Below, in pieces: positions 21,701-30,492 of a DNA stretch of 64,000 nucleotides (positions are counted from its first letter, which is position 1; the number at the start of each line of letters is the position of its first letter). The translations under genes were made by a program, and so were the position numbers. The stretch comes from Rhizobium sp. CFBP 8762. GTDB lineage: Bacteria; Pseudomonadota; Alphaproteobacteria; Rhizobiales; Rhizobiaceae. The stretch is taken from NCBI RefSeq assembly GCF_014841565.1, contig NZ_JACYUD010000006.1:186001-250000 (forward strand), given 5' to 3'. The notes beneath the pieces are model-generated. The model ran no database searches. It worked only from the letters and a program-made list of their open reading frames with translations, and was not told the DNA's origin.

Positions 21701-22014
21701 CGTACCCTCGTCTGCTTTGCATCCATGGCCATCGCTGCTTCGCGATATGACTGGAATATACTGCAAAAATCACGATTCAATGCCTGAGGGAAGCCCAAAA
21801 CCGCCCATGCGCCCCGCTGGCCGATGTTGGCACAAAAATATCACGCCTTAAACCGCGCGCCCCTCATTGCTGGCAATTCAGCAATCTTGAAAGTCCCGGC
21901 AAACGCTACATCTCCCGTGTTAACCTATGGACAACGTGATGCGCGCGGTTGTTCGTTCCGCCAAAAACAGTCAGTAAGAAACTGCTTCAACACCCGGTCA
22001 GGAGACAGCAGCCT
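21701..22014. promoter_or_regulatory. Divergent intergenic region cckA / FliO-like gene
   Basis: A gene-free stretch of 314 bases that must carry both promoters. I see one TTAACC half-site near 21919 but no full TTAA-N7-TTAA pair, no repeat and no hairpin of note. GGAGA about ten bases before 22015 serves the plus-strand gene. Confidence 0.4.
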
Positions 22015-22848
22015 ATGTTTGAAACCATCGCAAGCGTCAATGGTAGTCGTCTTTTGTTGGCTGTGGCAGCAGTCGCGATCGGGCTTGTGGTGCTGGTGCT
22101 GATTTTGAAAGTGTTCAAAAATCGCCCATCATCGCCCTTCATTCGCGGTGGAAAGAATCGTCAGCCGCGCCTTGCTGTGCTGGATGCAGCCGCTGTCGAT
22201 GCCCGCCGCCGGATCGTACTGGTCCGACGTGACAATGTGGAGCATCTGATTCTCATAGGAGGACCGACTGATCTCGTCATAGAAAGCGGAATCGCAGGCA
22301 ATTCCGGCGTTGAAGCCGCTGCGCTGCAACCGCCGATGCCAGCGCAGGCAGCACCATCCAGAAAGGCCGAGGCCGCCGTTGTTGACGTGCCGAAAACAGC
22401 GGCGGCAGCCCGTGACCCGAGGCCAAAAGCTGCACTACAGCCCAGTCCTACCAAGCCCGTCTCTGCTGCCGGTCAAACGCTTTACGGTGCGGATGATACG
22501 GTTGCGCCCGTTCGGCCCACACCTGCCGCTCGCACGGCACCACCCGTGGCACCCGTACAGGCTCAGGTGCCCAAGCCAATCTCCGCCACGTTGGATGCCG
22601 AAGACATTCTGGATGCTGCCCGTTCCCGGGTGTTGACAAAACCAGTCCAAGCCAAAACCGCCGCGTCTGTCGCGCAGCCGACGCGCCGCGAACCTGTATC
22701 TGATTTCGAGCGGGTTCTGGATGCGGAAGTTTCTGCAAACCTGGAACAACAACCGTCTTGCACCGTCCCGCCAATCAAGACGGGGCCGACACTGGAAGAA
22801 GAGATGGCGCGGATGCTTGGCGACATCGCCCCGGGTAAAAAGCCATAA
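22015..22848 (+). CDS. FliO-like membrane protein
   Basis: A 277-residue protein with one transmembrane helix (about 14-34). Next comes a short beta-type domain with RIVLVRRDNVEHLILIGG, the FliO/YhjJ-like signature. A long Ala/Pro-rich tail follows. FliO assists assembly of the flagellar export gate. No other flagellar gene is in the window, and rhizobia carry stand-alone relatives near cckA, so a flagellar role is uncertain. ATG 22015 is chosen over an open frame from 21949. Confidence 0.7.
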   Translation: MFETIASVNGSRLLLAVAAVAIGLVVLVLILKVFKNRPSSPFIRGGKNRQPRLAVLDAAAVDARRRIVLVRRDNVEHLILIGGPTDLVIESGIAGNSGVEAAALQPPMPAQAAPSRKAEAAVVDVPKTAAAARDPRPKAALQPSPTKPVSAAGQTLYGADDTVAPVRPTPAARTAPPVAPVQAQVPKPISATLDAEDILDAARSRVLTKPVQAKTAASVAQPTRREPVSDFERVLDAEVSANLEQQPSCTVPPIKTGPTLEEEMARMLGDIAPGKKP

Positions 22849-22875
22849 AAAAAGCTTCGGTGTATCCGAAGCTTC
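22846..22875. terminator. Bidirectional terminator, FliO-like gene / dksA
   Basis: AAGCTTCGG (22852-22860) pairs with CCGAAGCTT (22866-22874). On the minus strand it ends in seven T, so it is a good dksA terminator. It also overlaps the end of the convergent gene. Confidence 0.88.
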
Positions 22876-23294
22876 TATTCGTCTCTGTACACTTTTTCGC
22901 GACGCTCATGCCGCTCTTGAGCTTCTATCGACAAGGTTGCAATCGGGCGTGCATCCAGCCTCTTCAAGCCAATTGGCTCGCCCGTTTCCTCACAGTAGCC
23001 GTAGGTGCCCTCGTCCAGCCTTTGCAACGCTGCATCGATCTTGGAAATCAGCTTGCGTTGACGGTCACGGGCGCGCAGCTCAATCGACCGGTCGGTCTCC
23101 GAGGATGCGCGGTCAGCGAGATCGGGGTGGTTTGCACTTTCTTCCGCAAGATGACCCAGTGTTTCGCGGGCCTCACGCAAAATCTCGTTCTTCCATGCAT
23201 TCAGCTTGGCACGAAAATATGCCCGCTGATTTGCATTCATAAACTCGTCCTCATCAGATAGGACGTAGGTACCAAGATCGATCTTCTCTCTCAA
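22875..23294 (-). CDS. dksA: RNA polymerase-binding transcription factor DksA
   Basis: Binds the RNA polymerase secondary channel and acts with ppGpp. It has a coiled-coil (about 30-100) and a C-terminal globular tail. Only the first cysteine of the usual four-Cys zinc finger remains (YGYCEETGEP); the other positions are T, A and S. One-Cys DksA proteins are known in alphaproteobacteria such as Rhodobacter. A TTG start at 23294 is proposed because AGGAG lies 8 bases before it and it gives 139 residues starting REKIDLGTYVL; ATG 23321 has no ribosome site. Confidence 0.92.
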   Translation of the reverse strand: MREKIDLGTYVLSDEDEFMNANQRAYFRAKLNAWKNEILREARETLGHLAEESANHPDLADRASSETDRSIELRARDRQRKLISKIDAALQRLDEGTYGYCEETGEPIGLKRLDARPIATLSIEAQERHERREKVYRDE

Positions 23295-23592
23295 CGGGTT
23301 TTCTCCTGAAGAACATCTCATGTGGGGGCGGTGTATACCCCTACGGCCCTAACCTTTCAAGTGTAGTGAGCAACCTACAATTCGAATTAGAATTATCTTT
23401 TAAAGCACTCGTATAAAAGCACTTTTTGAAGGTTTTGAGACAAAGGCGCGTTTTTCGCTTTCGCTGGCGTTCTCGCTTAAGTTGATCGAAATCGCTACAA
23501 TTCCGTCGCGCAAATGCGTTACACTACACCTTCTTTTGCTTGTTTCGGCGATTTGCAGCACCAAACCCGCTCGCCCCGTTTTGGAGATAATC

Positions 23593-24114
23593 ATGGAACT
23601 GCCCCCACAAACCGCGTTTCGTCTGGCGCTTTTGCGTCACGCTCGCTCCGGGCCCGCCGCCGATGGGCAAAAGGACTTTGACCGAACGCTGGATGACACC
23701 GGGTTTGCCGAGGCAGACATCATCGCAAACATTCTGGGAGAATCAGGTTTCAATCCGCAGCGCGTCCTGTGTTCGACAGCCATGCGCTGCCGCCAGACGG
23801 CAGAGGCCGTCCAACGCGCGCTGGCAGATCCTGTCGACATTGCCTATTCCGACGCTCTTTTTACCGGCTCGATCACGGTCTATCGTGACATGATTGCCGC
23901 GCAAACCGACGTTACATCACTTCTCTTGGTGGGACATAATCCGATGATCGAGCAACTCTTGCATGAACTCGCGACGGATGCTGCCCCGGATGGGGGCTAT
24001 CCGACGGCGGGCGTGGCCATCATAGATTTCGACAGCTTACCCAGCGGGCGACACGTAACGGGTGGGCGGTATGTGGGAATGATAACGCCCAAATCCCCGC
24101 GACTGGTGCCTTAG
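23593..24114 (+). CDS. SixA-type histidine phosphatase
   Basis: A phosphohistidine phosphatase-like enzyme of the histidine phosphatase superfamily. The N-terminal catalytic LLRHARSG (RH motif) and the later VGHNP (second His) are both seen. SixA removes phosphate from His-phosphotransfer domains in E. coli; the target here is unknown. ATG 23593 gives 173 residues with GGAG eight bases upstream; a longer frame from 23482 adds 37 residues without family support. The 298 bases upstream hold no gene. Confidence 0.87.
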   Translation: MELPPQTAFRLALLRHARSGPAADGQKDFDRTLDDTGFAEADIIANILGESGFNPQRVLCSTAMRCRQTAEAVQRALADPVDIAYSDALFTGSITVYRDMIAAQTDVTSLLLVGHNPMIEQLLHELATDAAPDGGYPTAGVAIIDFDSLPSGRHVTGGRYVGMITPKSPRLVP

Positions 24115-24197
24115 GCGTGACACGAAGTCCTTTCCTGCCCCTTCTCAGCGATGGGTTGCTCCTTATATAAGGCAAGCAACGAACAGGAACACAACCT

Positions 24198-25655
24198 TTG
24201 CCACCAGCCCCAACGAGCTTCAAAGACGACGCCCTTATTGCTTTCGACATGTTGACCGACCGCGCCTCGGGACTGGTGAACCCTGCCATTCGGTTGGGCG
24301 TTACGGGCTTATCTCGCGCGGGCAAGACAGTTTTCATTTCCTCGCTGGTTCATAATCTTTTGAACGGGGGCCGCCTGCCCCTGTTTGAAGCTGTCCGCTC
24401 CGGCCGTGTTTCAAAAATCCGGCTGGAGCCGCAGCCGGACGATGCCATTCCGCGCTTTCAGTATGAGGACCATATTCAGGCGTTGGTGCGCGACCGGATT
24501 TGGCCTGAATCGACGCGCGCCATCTCGCAGCTTCGCCTGACACTGGATTATGAAAGCGCGAGCGGTTGGGGCCGGTTGTTTTCACCCGGACGGCTCTCCA
24601 TCGACATCGTGGATTACCCCGGAGAGTGGCTGCTGGACCTGCCGCTGCTGGGGCAGGATTTTCGCAGTTTCAGCGATCAGACGGTGCGGCTTGCCCGCAC
24701 TGGCATTCGCGCCTCGCTATCTGGGCCGTGGCTGACTTTGGCTGCAACACACAGCCCGGAAGCGGAAGCACAGGAAGCAGCGGCGCGGGGCTTGGCGACC
24801 GCCTTTACGGATTATCTGCGGGCCTGCAAGTCGGACGAGCGCTCGCTATCCACCCTGCCACCGGGGCGCTTTTTGATGCCGGGTGACATGGAAGGCTCCC
24901 CTGCACTGACATTTGCGCCGCTGCCGGATCTGCCAGAAGGTCGTGCGCCCGCTGGCTCCTTGTGGGCCATGATGGAGCGTCGGTATGAGGCTTACAAAAC
25001 GCATGTGGTAAAGCCGTTTTTCCGCGAGCATTTTGCACGGCTCGACCGGCAGATCGTACTGGTTGATGCACTGCAGGCCATCAATCGGGGACCAGAGGCA
25101 CTTGCCGATCTAGAGCAGGCGCTGGGCGACGTGCTGGCCTGCTTCCGGCCCGGCACAAACTCGTTTTTCACATCGTTCCTCAGTCGGCGCATTGATAAGG
25201 TTCTGGTCGCGGCCACGAAGGCGGACCATCTGCACCACGAGAGCCATGATCGGCTGGAGCGCATTACACGCCGGCTGGTGAACAACGCGATAGAGCGCAT
25301 CGATATGGCGGGCGCAGGGATCGACGTGATGGCTCTTGCTTCCGTTCGCGCAACGCGGGAAGCAACCATCGATCAAAGCGGCACTGTCCTTCCTGTAATC
25401 GTCGGGACGCCGATTGCGGGTGAGCGCGTCGGATCAGAGGTTTTTGATGGAAATCGCAAAACCGCTATATTTCCCGGTGACTTGCCAGACAATCCTGAAG
25501 CGCTTTTTCAGGATATTCAGCACCATGTACCGGTCAATTTCGTCCGTTTTCGCCCACCGCAAATCGAGGAGACCGGGGGCGGTATGAAGCTGTCTGTTCC
25601 GCATATCCGGTTGGATCGGGCGATGCAGTTTCTGTTCGGGGATAAGCTCGCATGA
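24198..25655 (+). CDS. ycjX: YcjX-family GTP-binding protein
   Basis: A 485-residue P-loop protein (DUF463) with Walker A-type GLSRAGKT at about 36-43. In other bacteria ycjX and ycjF are stress-induced partners of unknown role. The frame begins at TTG 24198, with AGGAA about nine bases upstream; ATG 24250 is the first alternative but would cut conserved sequence. It overlaps ycjF by 4 bases. Confidence 0.88.
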   Translation: MPPAPTSFKDDALIAFDMLTDRASGLVNPAIRLGVTGLSRAGKTVFISSLVHNLLNGGRLPLFEAVRSGRVSKIRLEPQPDDAIPRFQYEDHIQALVRDRIWPESTRAISQLRLTLDYESASGWGRLFSPGRLSIDIVDYPGEWLLDLPLLGQDFRSFSDQTVRLARTGIRASLSGPWLTLAATHSPEAEAQEAAARGLATAFTDYLRACKSDERSLSTLPPGRFLMPGDMEGSPALTFAPLPDLPEGRAPAGSLWAMMERRYEAYKTHVVKPFFREHFARLDRQIVLVDALQAINRGPEALADLEQALGDVLACFRPGTNSFFTSFLSRRIDKVLVAATKADHLHHESHDRLERITRRLVNNAIERIDMAGAGIDVMALASVRATREATIDQSGTVLPVIVGTPIAGERVGSEVFDGNRKTAIFPGDLPDNPEALFQDIQHHVPVNFVRFRPPQIEETGGGMKLSVPHIRLDRAMQFLFGDKLA

Positions 25656-26689
25656 CAACGCCTCCACGCACCCCCGCCTCCTTCAGCATCGATTCCCCGG
25701 TTGAAGCGCCGAAGGCGCCAAGGCACCCGGCGAGTTTTGATGATAACATACGCCTGACCCCGGAAGCAGCCGACCCATTCGAAGCCGAAGCAGTCGCTAC
25801 TGGCGACCTGACCGTCCCGGTTGCAATCCCCCGTAAACGACGCTTCTCTTTCGGCAAGCTCGCATTGGGCGCGCTGGGCCTGATTGTTTCGCTCGCACTC
25901 GGACTGTGGTTCGATGGGCTGGTTCGCACGCTGTTTTCGAGGTCCGACTGGTTGGGCTATACCGCTATCGGTGCCGTGATCATCTTCGTACTGGCTTTTT
26001 TGGCCGTTGTTGGGCGTGAGATTTTTGGCATCATGCGGCTGAACGCGGTTCAGGCTTTAAAAACACGCGCAGCCGATGCTGCGATTGCTAGAACTCCGAA
26101 GGCGGCGCGGGCGGTCGTTGATGAACTCACGCTTCTTCTGGCCACCCGAGCCGAAACCGCTTTGGGCCGCTCCCGCTTGAAAGAGACGGAAGAGGATATC
26201 ATCGACGGCATTCAGCTTCTCCATCTGGCCGAACGTGAATTGCTGTCCCCGTTGGACCGGCAGGCGCGGCAACTCATCCTTAATGCGTCAAAGCGCGTAT
26301 CCATCGTTACGGCAGTCAGCCCGCGGGCGTTGGTGGATATCGGATATGTGGTCTACGAGTCGGCGCGGATGGTGCGGGCCATGGCCGACCTCTACGGCGG
26401 CAGACCGGGGACGCTGGGCATGATGCGCTTGATGCGGGATGTTCTGGCGCACCTTGCCGTTACCGGGTCCATTGCCGTGGGTGATAGCCTCATCAGCCAA
26501 GTCCTTGGCCATGGGTTGGCTTCCAAACTTTCGGCCCGATTGGGCGAAGGGGTCATCAATGGGCTGATGACCGCGCGAATTGGTATTGCCGCAATGGACC
26601 TTTGTCGCCCTCTCCCGTTCCACGCCTTAAAGCGGCCGGGCATCGGAGATTTTATCGGCGATTTGACGCCGGGCTCCTCCAAAGCATAG
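25652..26689 (+). CDS. ycjF: YcjF-family membrane protein (DUF697/TIGR01620)
   Basis: A 345-residue inner-membrane protein. A disordered N-terminal part (1-65) precedes two transmembrane helices (about 70-92 and 103-125), then a helical cytoplasmic domain rich in Ala and Arg. It overlaps ycjX by ATGA, so the two are almost certainly expressed together. Function unknown; the pair may form a membrane-tethered GTPase. Confidence 0.86.
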   Translation: MTTPPRTPASFSIDSPVEAPKAPRHPASFDDNIRLTPEAADPFEAEAVATGDLTVPVAIPRKRRFSFGKLALGALGLIVSLALGLWFDGLVRTLFSRSDWLGYTAIGAVIIFVLAFLAVVGREIFGIMRLNAVQALKTRAADAAIARTPKAARAVVDELTLLLATRAETALGRSRLKETEEDIIDGIQLLHLAERELLSPLDRQARQLILNASKRVSIVTAVSPRALVDIGYVVYESARMVRAMADLYGGRPGTLGMMRLMRDVLAHLAVTGSIAVGDSLISQVLGHGLASKLSARLGEGVINGLMTARIGIAAMDLCRPLPFHALKRPGIGDFIGDLTPGSSKA

Positions 26690-26771
26690 AAATACGGATT
26701 CGAAACGGTCCATTAACCATTTTTCCGCAAATGTAGATCAAAGACACGCATTCACCCATCAAGGATTGAAC

Positions 26772-27323
26772 ATGTACGCGCGCCCTTCTTTGATTACGCG
26801 CGGCTTTGCTGCCGCCACGCTTGCGGCACTGGCCGTTACCAGCACACCGGCACTTGCCGGCAGCATGGACAAGGCCTTCTTCGAGCAGGTTTCAGGCTCG
26901 TGGAAAGGACCCGGTGAAATTGTGGCTGGTAAATACAAAGGCACGAAATTCACCTGCGACCTGAACGGCGAGCCGCAAATGGCTCCTGTTGTGGGCATCA
27001 AGCTTGACGGGTTCTGCCGCGTCGGCGTGTTCAAACAGCCGATGTCCGCTTTGATTACCCAGAAGGGTGACAGCTATACCGGCACGTTTCTGGACGGGTC
27101 CGATGGCAAAGGCCTTGATATTGTGTCCGGCAAGGTCGCAACCGACAAAATGGTCATCGGCTTAACACGCAAAAAACTGAATGGCGCGATGATTGCACGC
27201 ATGCAGGACGACAAGACCATGAATGTGACTATTTCAGTCAAGGTCGAGGATACGATGGTTCCCGTGATCGGCGTCAGTCTCAACCGTCAGGTTGATTCGA
27301 TTGCCGTCGGTTCGATCAAGTAG
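26772..27323 (+). CDS. Secreted protein of unknown function
   Basis: A 183-residue exported protein. The signal peptide runs to about 29 (cleavage after ALAG or ALA). The mature part has repeated beta-strand patterns and one Cys pair (FTCDL, GFCRV), suggesting a small lipocalin-like or barrel fold. ATG 26772 follows AAGGA by seven bases. The end overlaps the 3' end of folK by 8 bases on the opposite strand. A TTAACCAT half-site lies upstream at 26713-26720. Confidence 0.75.
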   Translation: MYARPSLITRGFAAATLAALAVTSTPALAGSMDKAFFEQVSGSWKGPGEIVAGKYKGTKFTCDLNGEPQMAPVVGIKLDGFCRVGVFKQPMSALITQKGDSYTGTFLDGSDGKGLDIVSGKVATDKMVIGLTRKKLNGAMIARMQDDKTMNVTISVKVEDTMVPVIGVSLNRQVDSIAVGSIK

Positions 27324-27813
27324 TCCACCAGTCGCGCGCAGCGCTCACGGGTTCAATGCCGCTAGTATCGGCCTGCGCGAGCCAATCGCGCACGCTTCTG
27401 CCCTGCACGACCAAATCGGGCGCAATATCGGCAAGCGGCATCAGCACAAATCCACGCTCCGTCATGCGCGGATGCGGCAATTCCAGAACCGCTGATCGCT
27501 GCTCAAGATCACCATAGGTCAAAACATCGATATCAATGGTACGCGGCCCCCAGCGCAACGTTCGCTCGCGCTTCATATCCAGTTCAATGCCCAGACACAC
27601 GGCCAGCAAATCGTCGGGCTGCAACTGCGTTTCGATCAGCGCACAAGCGTTGACGAACCAGTCCTGATCTACATTGCCCCAAGGGGGTGTGCGATAGAGG
27701 CGGGATACGTCCTTAACGGTACAGTCAGAGCGCGCTTGCAAAGCGCGAAGTGCCGCACCCATAGTGATCACGGGGTCACCGACATTGCCGCCAAGGCCCA
27801 GCGTGGCCGTCAT
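27316..27813 (-). CDS. folK: HPPK, 6-hydroxymethyl-7,8-dihydropterin pyrophosphokinase
   Basis: Adds pyrophosphate to 6-hydroxymethyl-dihydropterin in folate synthesis. The LGLGGNVGDP start, the RTPPWG loop and the RWGPRTIDIDVL metal/ATP motif are intact. ATG 27813 lies 4 bases after the folB stop and gives 165 residues; a TTG at 27834 would overlap folB. Last gene of a folP-folB-folK operon. Confidence 0.93.
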   Translation of the reverse strand: MTATLGLGGNVGDPVITMGAALRALQARSDCTVKDVSRLYRTPPWGNVDQDWFVNACALIETQLQPDDLLAVCLGIELDMKRERTLRWGPRTIDIDVLTYGDLEQRSAVLELPHPRMTERGFVLMPLADIAPDLVVQGRSVRDWLAQADTSGIEPVSAARDWWTT

Positions 27814-27817
27814 CGTT

Positions 27818-28186
27818 TCAGGCAATATGCTCAACCGTCACTTCAGCATAGTCAAGAACGCCCGCAATCGGCACATTCGGCTTGCGAATGGAAATTCTGG
27901 CCCGTCGAATCTGGGCAAACCGCGTACAGAGGGCCTTGGCAACATCCAGTGCGAGCGCCTCGATCAGATAACGGCGCTTGCCGGTGACAACACGCTCGAT
28001 CTCGCTGAACACGATGCCATAGTGAACGGTCGATTCGATATCGTCATCCTCCAGCGCGTTGTTGCGCTCGACACTCAGTTCCGCATCGACAAAAAACCGC
28101 TGCCCTAGAAACTCCTCTTCATCATGCACGCCGTGACGGGCAAAAAAGGCGCAGTTTTTCAGCGTGATTGTGTAGAGTGATGTCAT
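27818..28186 (-). CDS. folB: Dihydroneopterin aldolase
   Basis: Converts dihydroneopterin to 6-hydroxymethyl-dihydropterin. The 122-residue length from ATG 28186 is standard, and the FFARHGVHDEE segment, catalytic Lys in RKPNVPIAGVLDYAEV and the SIERNN-like stretch are present. A longer frame overlapping the folP stop is open to 28279 but adds 31 non-family residues. Middle gene of the folate operon. Confidence 0.92.
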   Translation of the reverse strand: MTSLYTITLKNCAFFARHGVHDEEEFLGQRFFVDAELSVERNNALEDDDIESTVHYGIVFSEIERVVTGKRRYLIEALALDVAKALCTRFAQIRRARISIRKPNVPIAGVLDYAEVTVEHIA

Positions 28187-28275
28187 GATCTGCGTTCCGC
28201 CGTCGTGTTGTCCCAATCGGGATGGTGTGCTTAGCTCGTTGGTCGCATCGTCCAGACGCGATAGCGATCCCGCTT

Positions 28276-29121
28276 TCACTGGAAATGCTTTAGCATAGCA
28301 TCCGCAACGGCCAGCGCATCCCTATTCATTGCGACATTATGCACCCGGAAAAGGGCTGCACCCATCGTGCGCGTCAAGGCGGTGGTTGCTGCCGTCGCCG
28401 CGTCGCGCTCGGCTGCGTCCCTGCCCGTTGCTGCGCCAAGAAAGCGTTTGCGCGACGTGCCAATCAACAAAGGCAGGCCGAAAGCGTGCAGTTCGGTCAG
28501 TCTGGCCATCAGTGTGTAATTCTGCTCGGTGTCTTTCGCAAAGCCAAAACCGGGATCCAGCACGATTTGTTCACGCTTAACTCCGGCCTGTTCCGCAATC
28601 TCCAGCGATTGCTTCAGAAAAACCAATTGATCCTCGATGATATCCGGCAGAGTTTGGCGATCACGGCCTGTATGCATGATGCAGAGCCCTGCCCCGGTTT
28701 GTGCGGCAACTGCGGCAATCTCCGGCTCGCGTTGCAGACCATGCACATCGTTGATGATGTGCGCTCCGGCGCTGACCGCCGCGCGGGCCGTCTGCGCACG
28801 GTATGTGTCAACCGATATTAGCGTTTGCGATGTCGCGGCGAGCGCGGTGATCACGGGCAGGATTCGGGCCTGTTCCTCGTCCAAGCTGACTTCTGCCGCA
28901 CCCGGACGGGTCGATTCGCCGCCGATATCCAAAATATCCGCACCGTCTTCAACACATTGATGCGCAAAGGCGATGGCTCGCTGTGGATCATGATGCTCGC
29001 CGCCATCGGAAAACGAATCGGGCGTGGTGTTGATAATGGCCATCAACCGGCCCTTTGGCCCCAACTCCAGTTGTCGATCGTGCGCGAGTACCCAGATTCG
29101 CGTCCATTGCGGATTAACCAT
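28276..29121 (-). CDS. folP: Dihydropteroate synthase
   Basis: Joins p-aminobenzoate to the pterin pyrophosphate; the sulfonamide target. Family motifs are in place: MAIINTTPDSFSDGG near the N terminus, DILDIGGESTRPGA, the LDPGFGFAKD segment and a C-terminal GTSRKRF. Length 281 is usual. First gene of folP-folB-folK. Confidence 0.95.
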   Translation of the reverse strand: MVNPQWTRIWVLAHDRQLELGPKGRLMAIINTTPDSFSDGGEHHDPQRAIAFAHQCVEDGADILDIGGESTRPGAAEVSLDEEQARILPVITALAATSQTLISVDTYRAQTARAAVSAGAHIINDVHGLQREPEIAAVAAQTGAGLCIMHTGRDRQTLPDIIEDQLVFLKQSLEIAEQAGVKREQIVLDPGFGFAKDTEQNYTLMARLTELHAFGLPLLIGTSRKRFLGAATGRDAAERDAATAATTALTRTMGAALFRVHNVAMNRDALAVADAMLKHFQ

Positions 29122-29229
29122 CCCGCGCCCTTTCCGCGTTCATGACGGCAACAGCCAAGCGATTTGCTGTTGCGCTCTGCGTGGCTATGCCCCAAGCTTG
29201 ACGCGAGTTCAACCGAGAGCCGCTTGCCA

Positions 29230-29850
29230 ATGCCGAACCACCGCCTTTGCCTGTCTGCTCTCACCCTTCTGTCCGCCTTGGCTTTCACACACCCGACACG
29301 GGCGGACGTTCAGATTACAAAGAGCATCCGCTATTTTGCAATCGGTGGAAAAACGGCTTCGGAACTTGATCAGCAATTGTCCAATCACGGACCGTTGATG
29401 CGCAAGACCGGCGCGCGTCATCCCGGTGCGACGCGCATCAAGTTCGGCGGGACCGTGACCTATGTCGAGCGCAATGGCAAATGTGCTGTTGGCGCAGCAA
29501 ATGTCACGCTGAGTACCCGCCTTATTCTGCCGCGCTGGACCAACCGTCGCCGGGCCGACAAGGATCTGGCTTTCATCTGGGACACCTTGTCGCGCGATAT
29601 CAAACGACACGAAGAACGCCACGCGGAAATTGCCCGAAACCATGCGCGCGCGATGGAAAAGACGTTTCTCGCGCTCCATCCCGAAAGTGATTGCGAGCGG
29701 ATGCAGGCGCGGCTGGACCGGGCCAGTGCCGACGCAATTGTTGCCCATGACAAAGATCAGGCACGATTTGATCGTGTTGAATCCGCCAATTTTAACAGCA
29801 GGTTGATGCGGCTATTGAGCTACGGCCTTAAATCCCGCCCGGTGAACTAG
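29230..29850 (+). CDS. DUF922-type secreted putative Zn protease
   Basis: A 206-residue exported protein with a signal peptide (about 1-25, cleavage after TRA). It carries HEERH, an HExxH-type zinc motif, in RDIKRHEERHAEIA, and two cysteines that could bond. This matches the DUF922 family of predicted periplasmic Zn proteases; no activity is proven. ATG 29230 is chosen because the signal peptide begins there. A perfect hairpin follows the gene. Confidence 0.78.
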   Translation: MPNHRLCLSALTLLSALAFTHPTRADVQITKSIRYFAIGGKTASELDQQLSNHGPLMRKTGARHPGATRIKFGGTVTYVERNGKCAVGAANVTLSTRLILPRWTNRRRADKDLAFIWDTLSRDIKRHEERHAEIARNHARAMEKTFLALHPESDCERMQARLDRASADAIVAHDKDQARFDRVESANFNSRLMRLLSYGLKSRPVN

Positions 29851-29871
29851 AACATTAAAATACAAAGCGAG

Positions 29872-29902
29872 AGCGCTGTTCTGATTCCATCAGAACAGCG
29901 CT
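29872..29902. terminator. Perfect palindrome acting as terminator; shares a module with a repeat
   Basis: AGCGCTGTTCTGAT (29872-29885) and ATCAGAACAGCGCT (29889-29902) form a 14-bp perfect stem with a 3-base loop, between convergent genes. The core TCTGATTCCATCAGAAC recurs at 38336-38352, so this may be a repeat element recruited as a terminator. Confidence 0.75.
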
Positions 29903-29905
29903 TGA

Positions 29906-30226
29906 CTAGGCCTGACGCTCCGGCACGTGAACAACCAGTCCATTGAGGCTATCCTTCATCTTGACCTGACAGGACAACCGCGAGCTTGGCCGCACATCAT
30001 AGGCGAAGTCCAGCATATCCTCTTCCATGGCTTCGGGACCGCCGACCCGCTCCACCCAATCGTCGTCGATGTAGATGTGACAGGTGGCACAGGCGCACGC
30101 ACCGCCACATTCTGCCTCGATACCCGGTACAGAATTGCGCGAGGCATTCTCCATGATCGTCGTGCCGTTATCGACATTGAGATCGTAGCGCGTTCCATCA
30201 AAAGCAACAATTGTCAGCAAAGTCAT
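29906..30226 (-). CDS. [2Fe-2S] ferredoxin, adrenodoxin type
   Basis: A 106-residue electron carrier. Cluster ligands fit C-x5-C-x2-C with a distant fourth Cys: CGGACACATC and later RLSC. That spacing belongs to the adrenodoxin/FdxB group used in Fe-S cluster assembly or by P450 systems. ATG 30226 gives the standard domain. The frame is open to 30484 but the added 86 residues look non-coding. No reductase partner is adjacent. Confidence 0.9.
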   Translation of the reverse strand: MTLLTIVAFDGTRYDLNVDNGTTIMENASRNSVPGIEAECGGACACATCHIYIDDDWVERVGGPEAMEEDMLDFAYDVRPSSRLSCQVKMKDSLNGLVVHVPERQA

Positions 30227-30416
30227 AGGGTGTGTTCCCGCTTGAGATATGGTTCGGGCCGTCGGCCCAGACATTGCATATAGTGTTGCAATCACCGGCA
30301 CACAGGCACTTGAACGCGCCTCTTCCCTCAAATCGGGTTTCCAGTCAACAAATGCAGGGTCGCAGTCGCTGCGGGACACCTCTTGCTTCTTTCTGCACAA
30401 AAAATCTGAACTATGG

Positions 30417-30431
30417 TTAACAAACCCTAAA
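30417..30431. promoter_or_regulatory. CtrA-like site 1
   Basis: TTAA, seven bases, TAAA: seven of eight consensus bases. The reverse strand over 30413-30420 reads TTAACCAT, a CtrA half-site pattern described in Caulobacter. It lies 314 bases before the GPR-like start and 191 before the ferredoxin start. Confidence 0.4.
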
Positions 30432-30477
30432 GCGTGGAAAGCCTTCATATTTTGCCGCAGACACGGGCGCTGTTCCA

Positions 30478-30492
30478 TTAACAAACTGTTAG
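30478..30492. promoter_or_regulatory. CtrA-like site 2
   Basis: TTAA (30478-30481), seven bases, TTAG (30489-30492): seven of eight consensus bases with the exact spacing, 61 bases from site 1. Confidence 0.4.

Noticed and set aside
30227-30484. N-terminal extension of the ferredoxin
   Set aside because: 86 extra residues with no family match; the [2Fe-2S] domain is complete from 30226.
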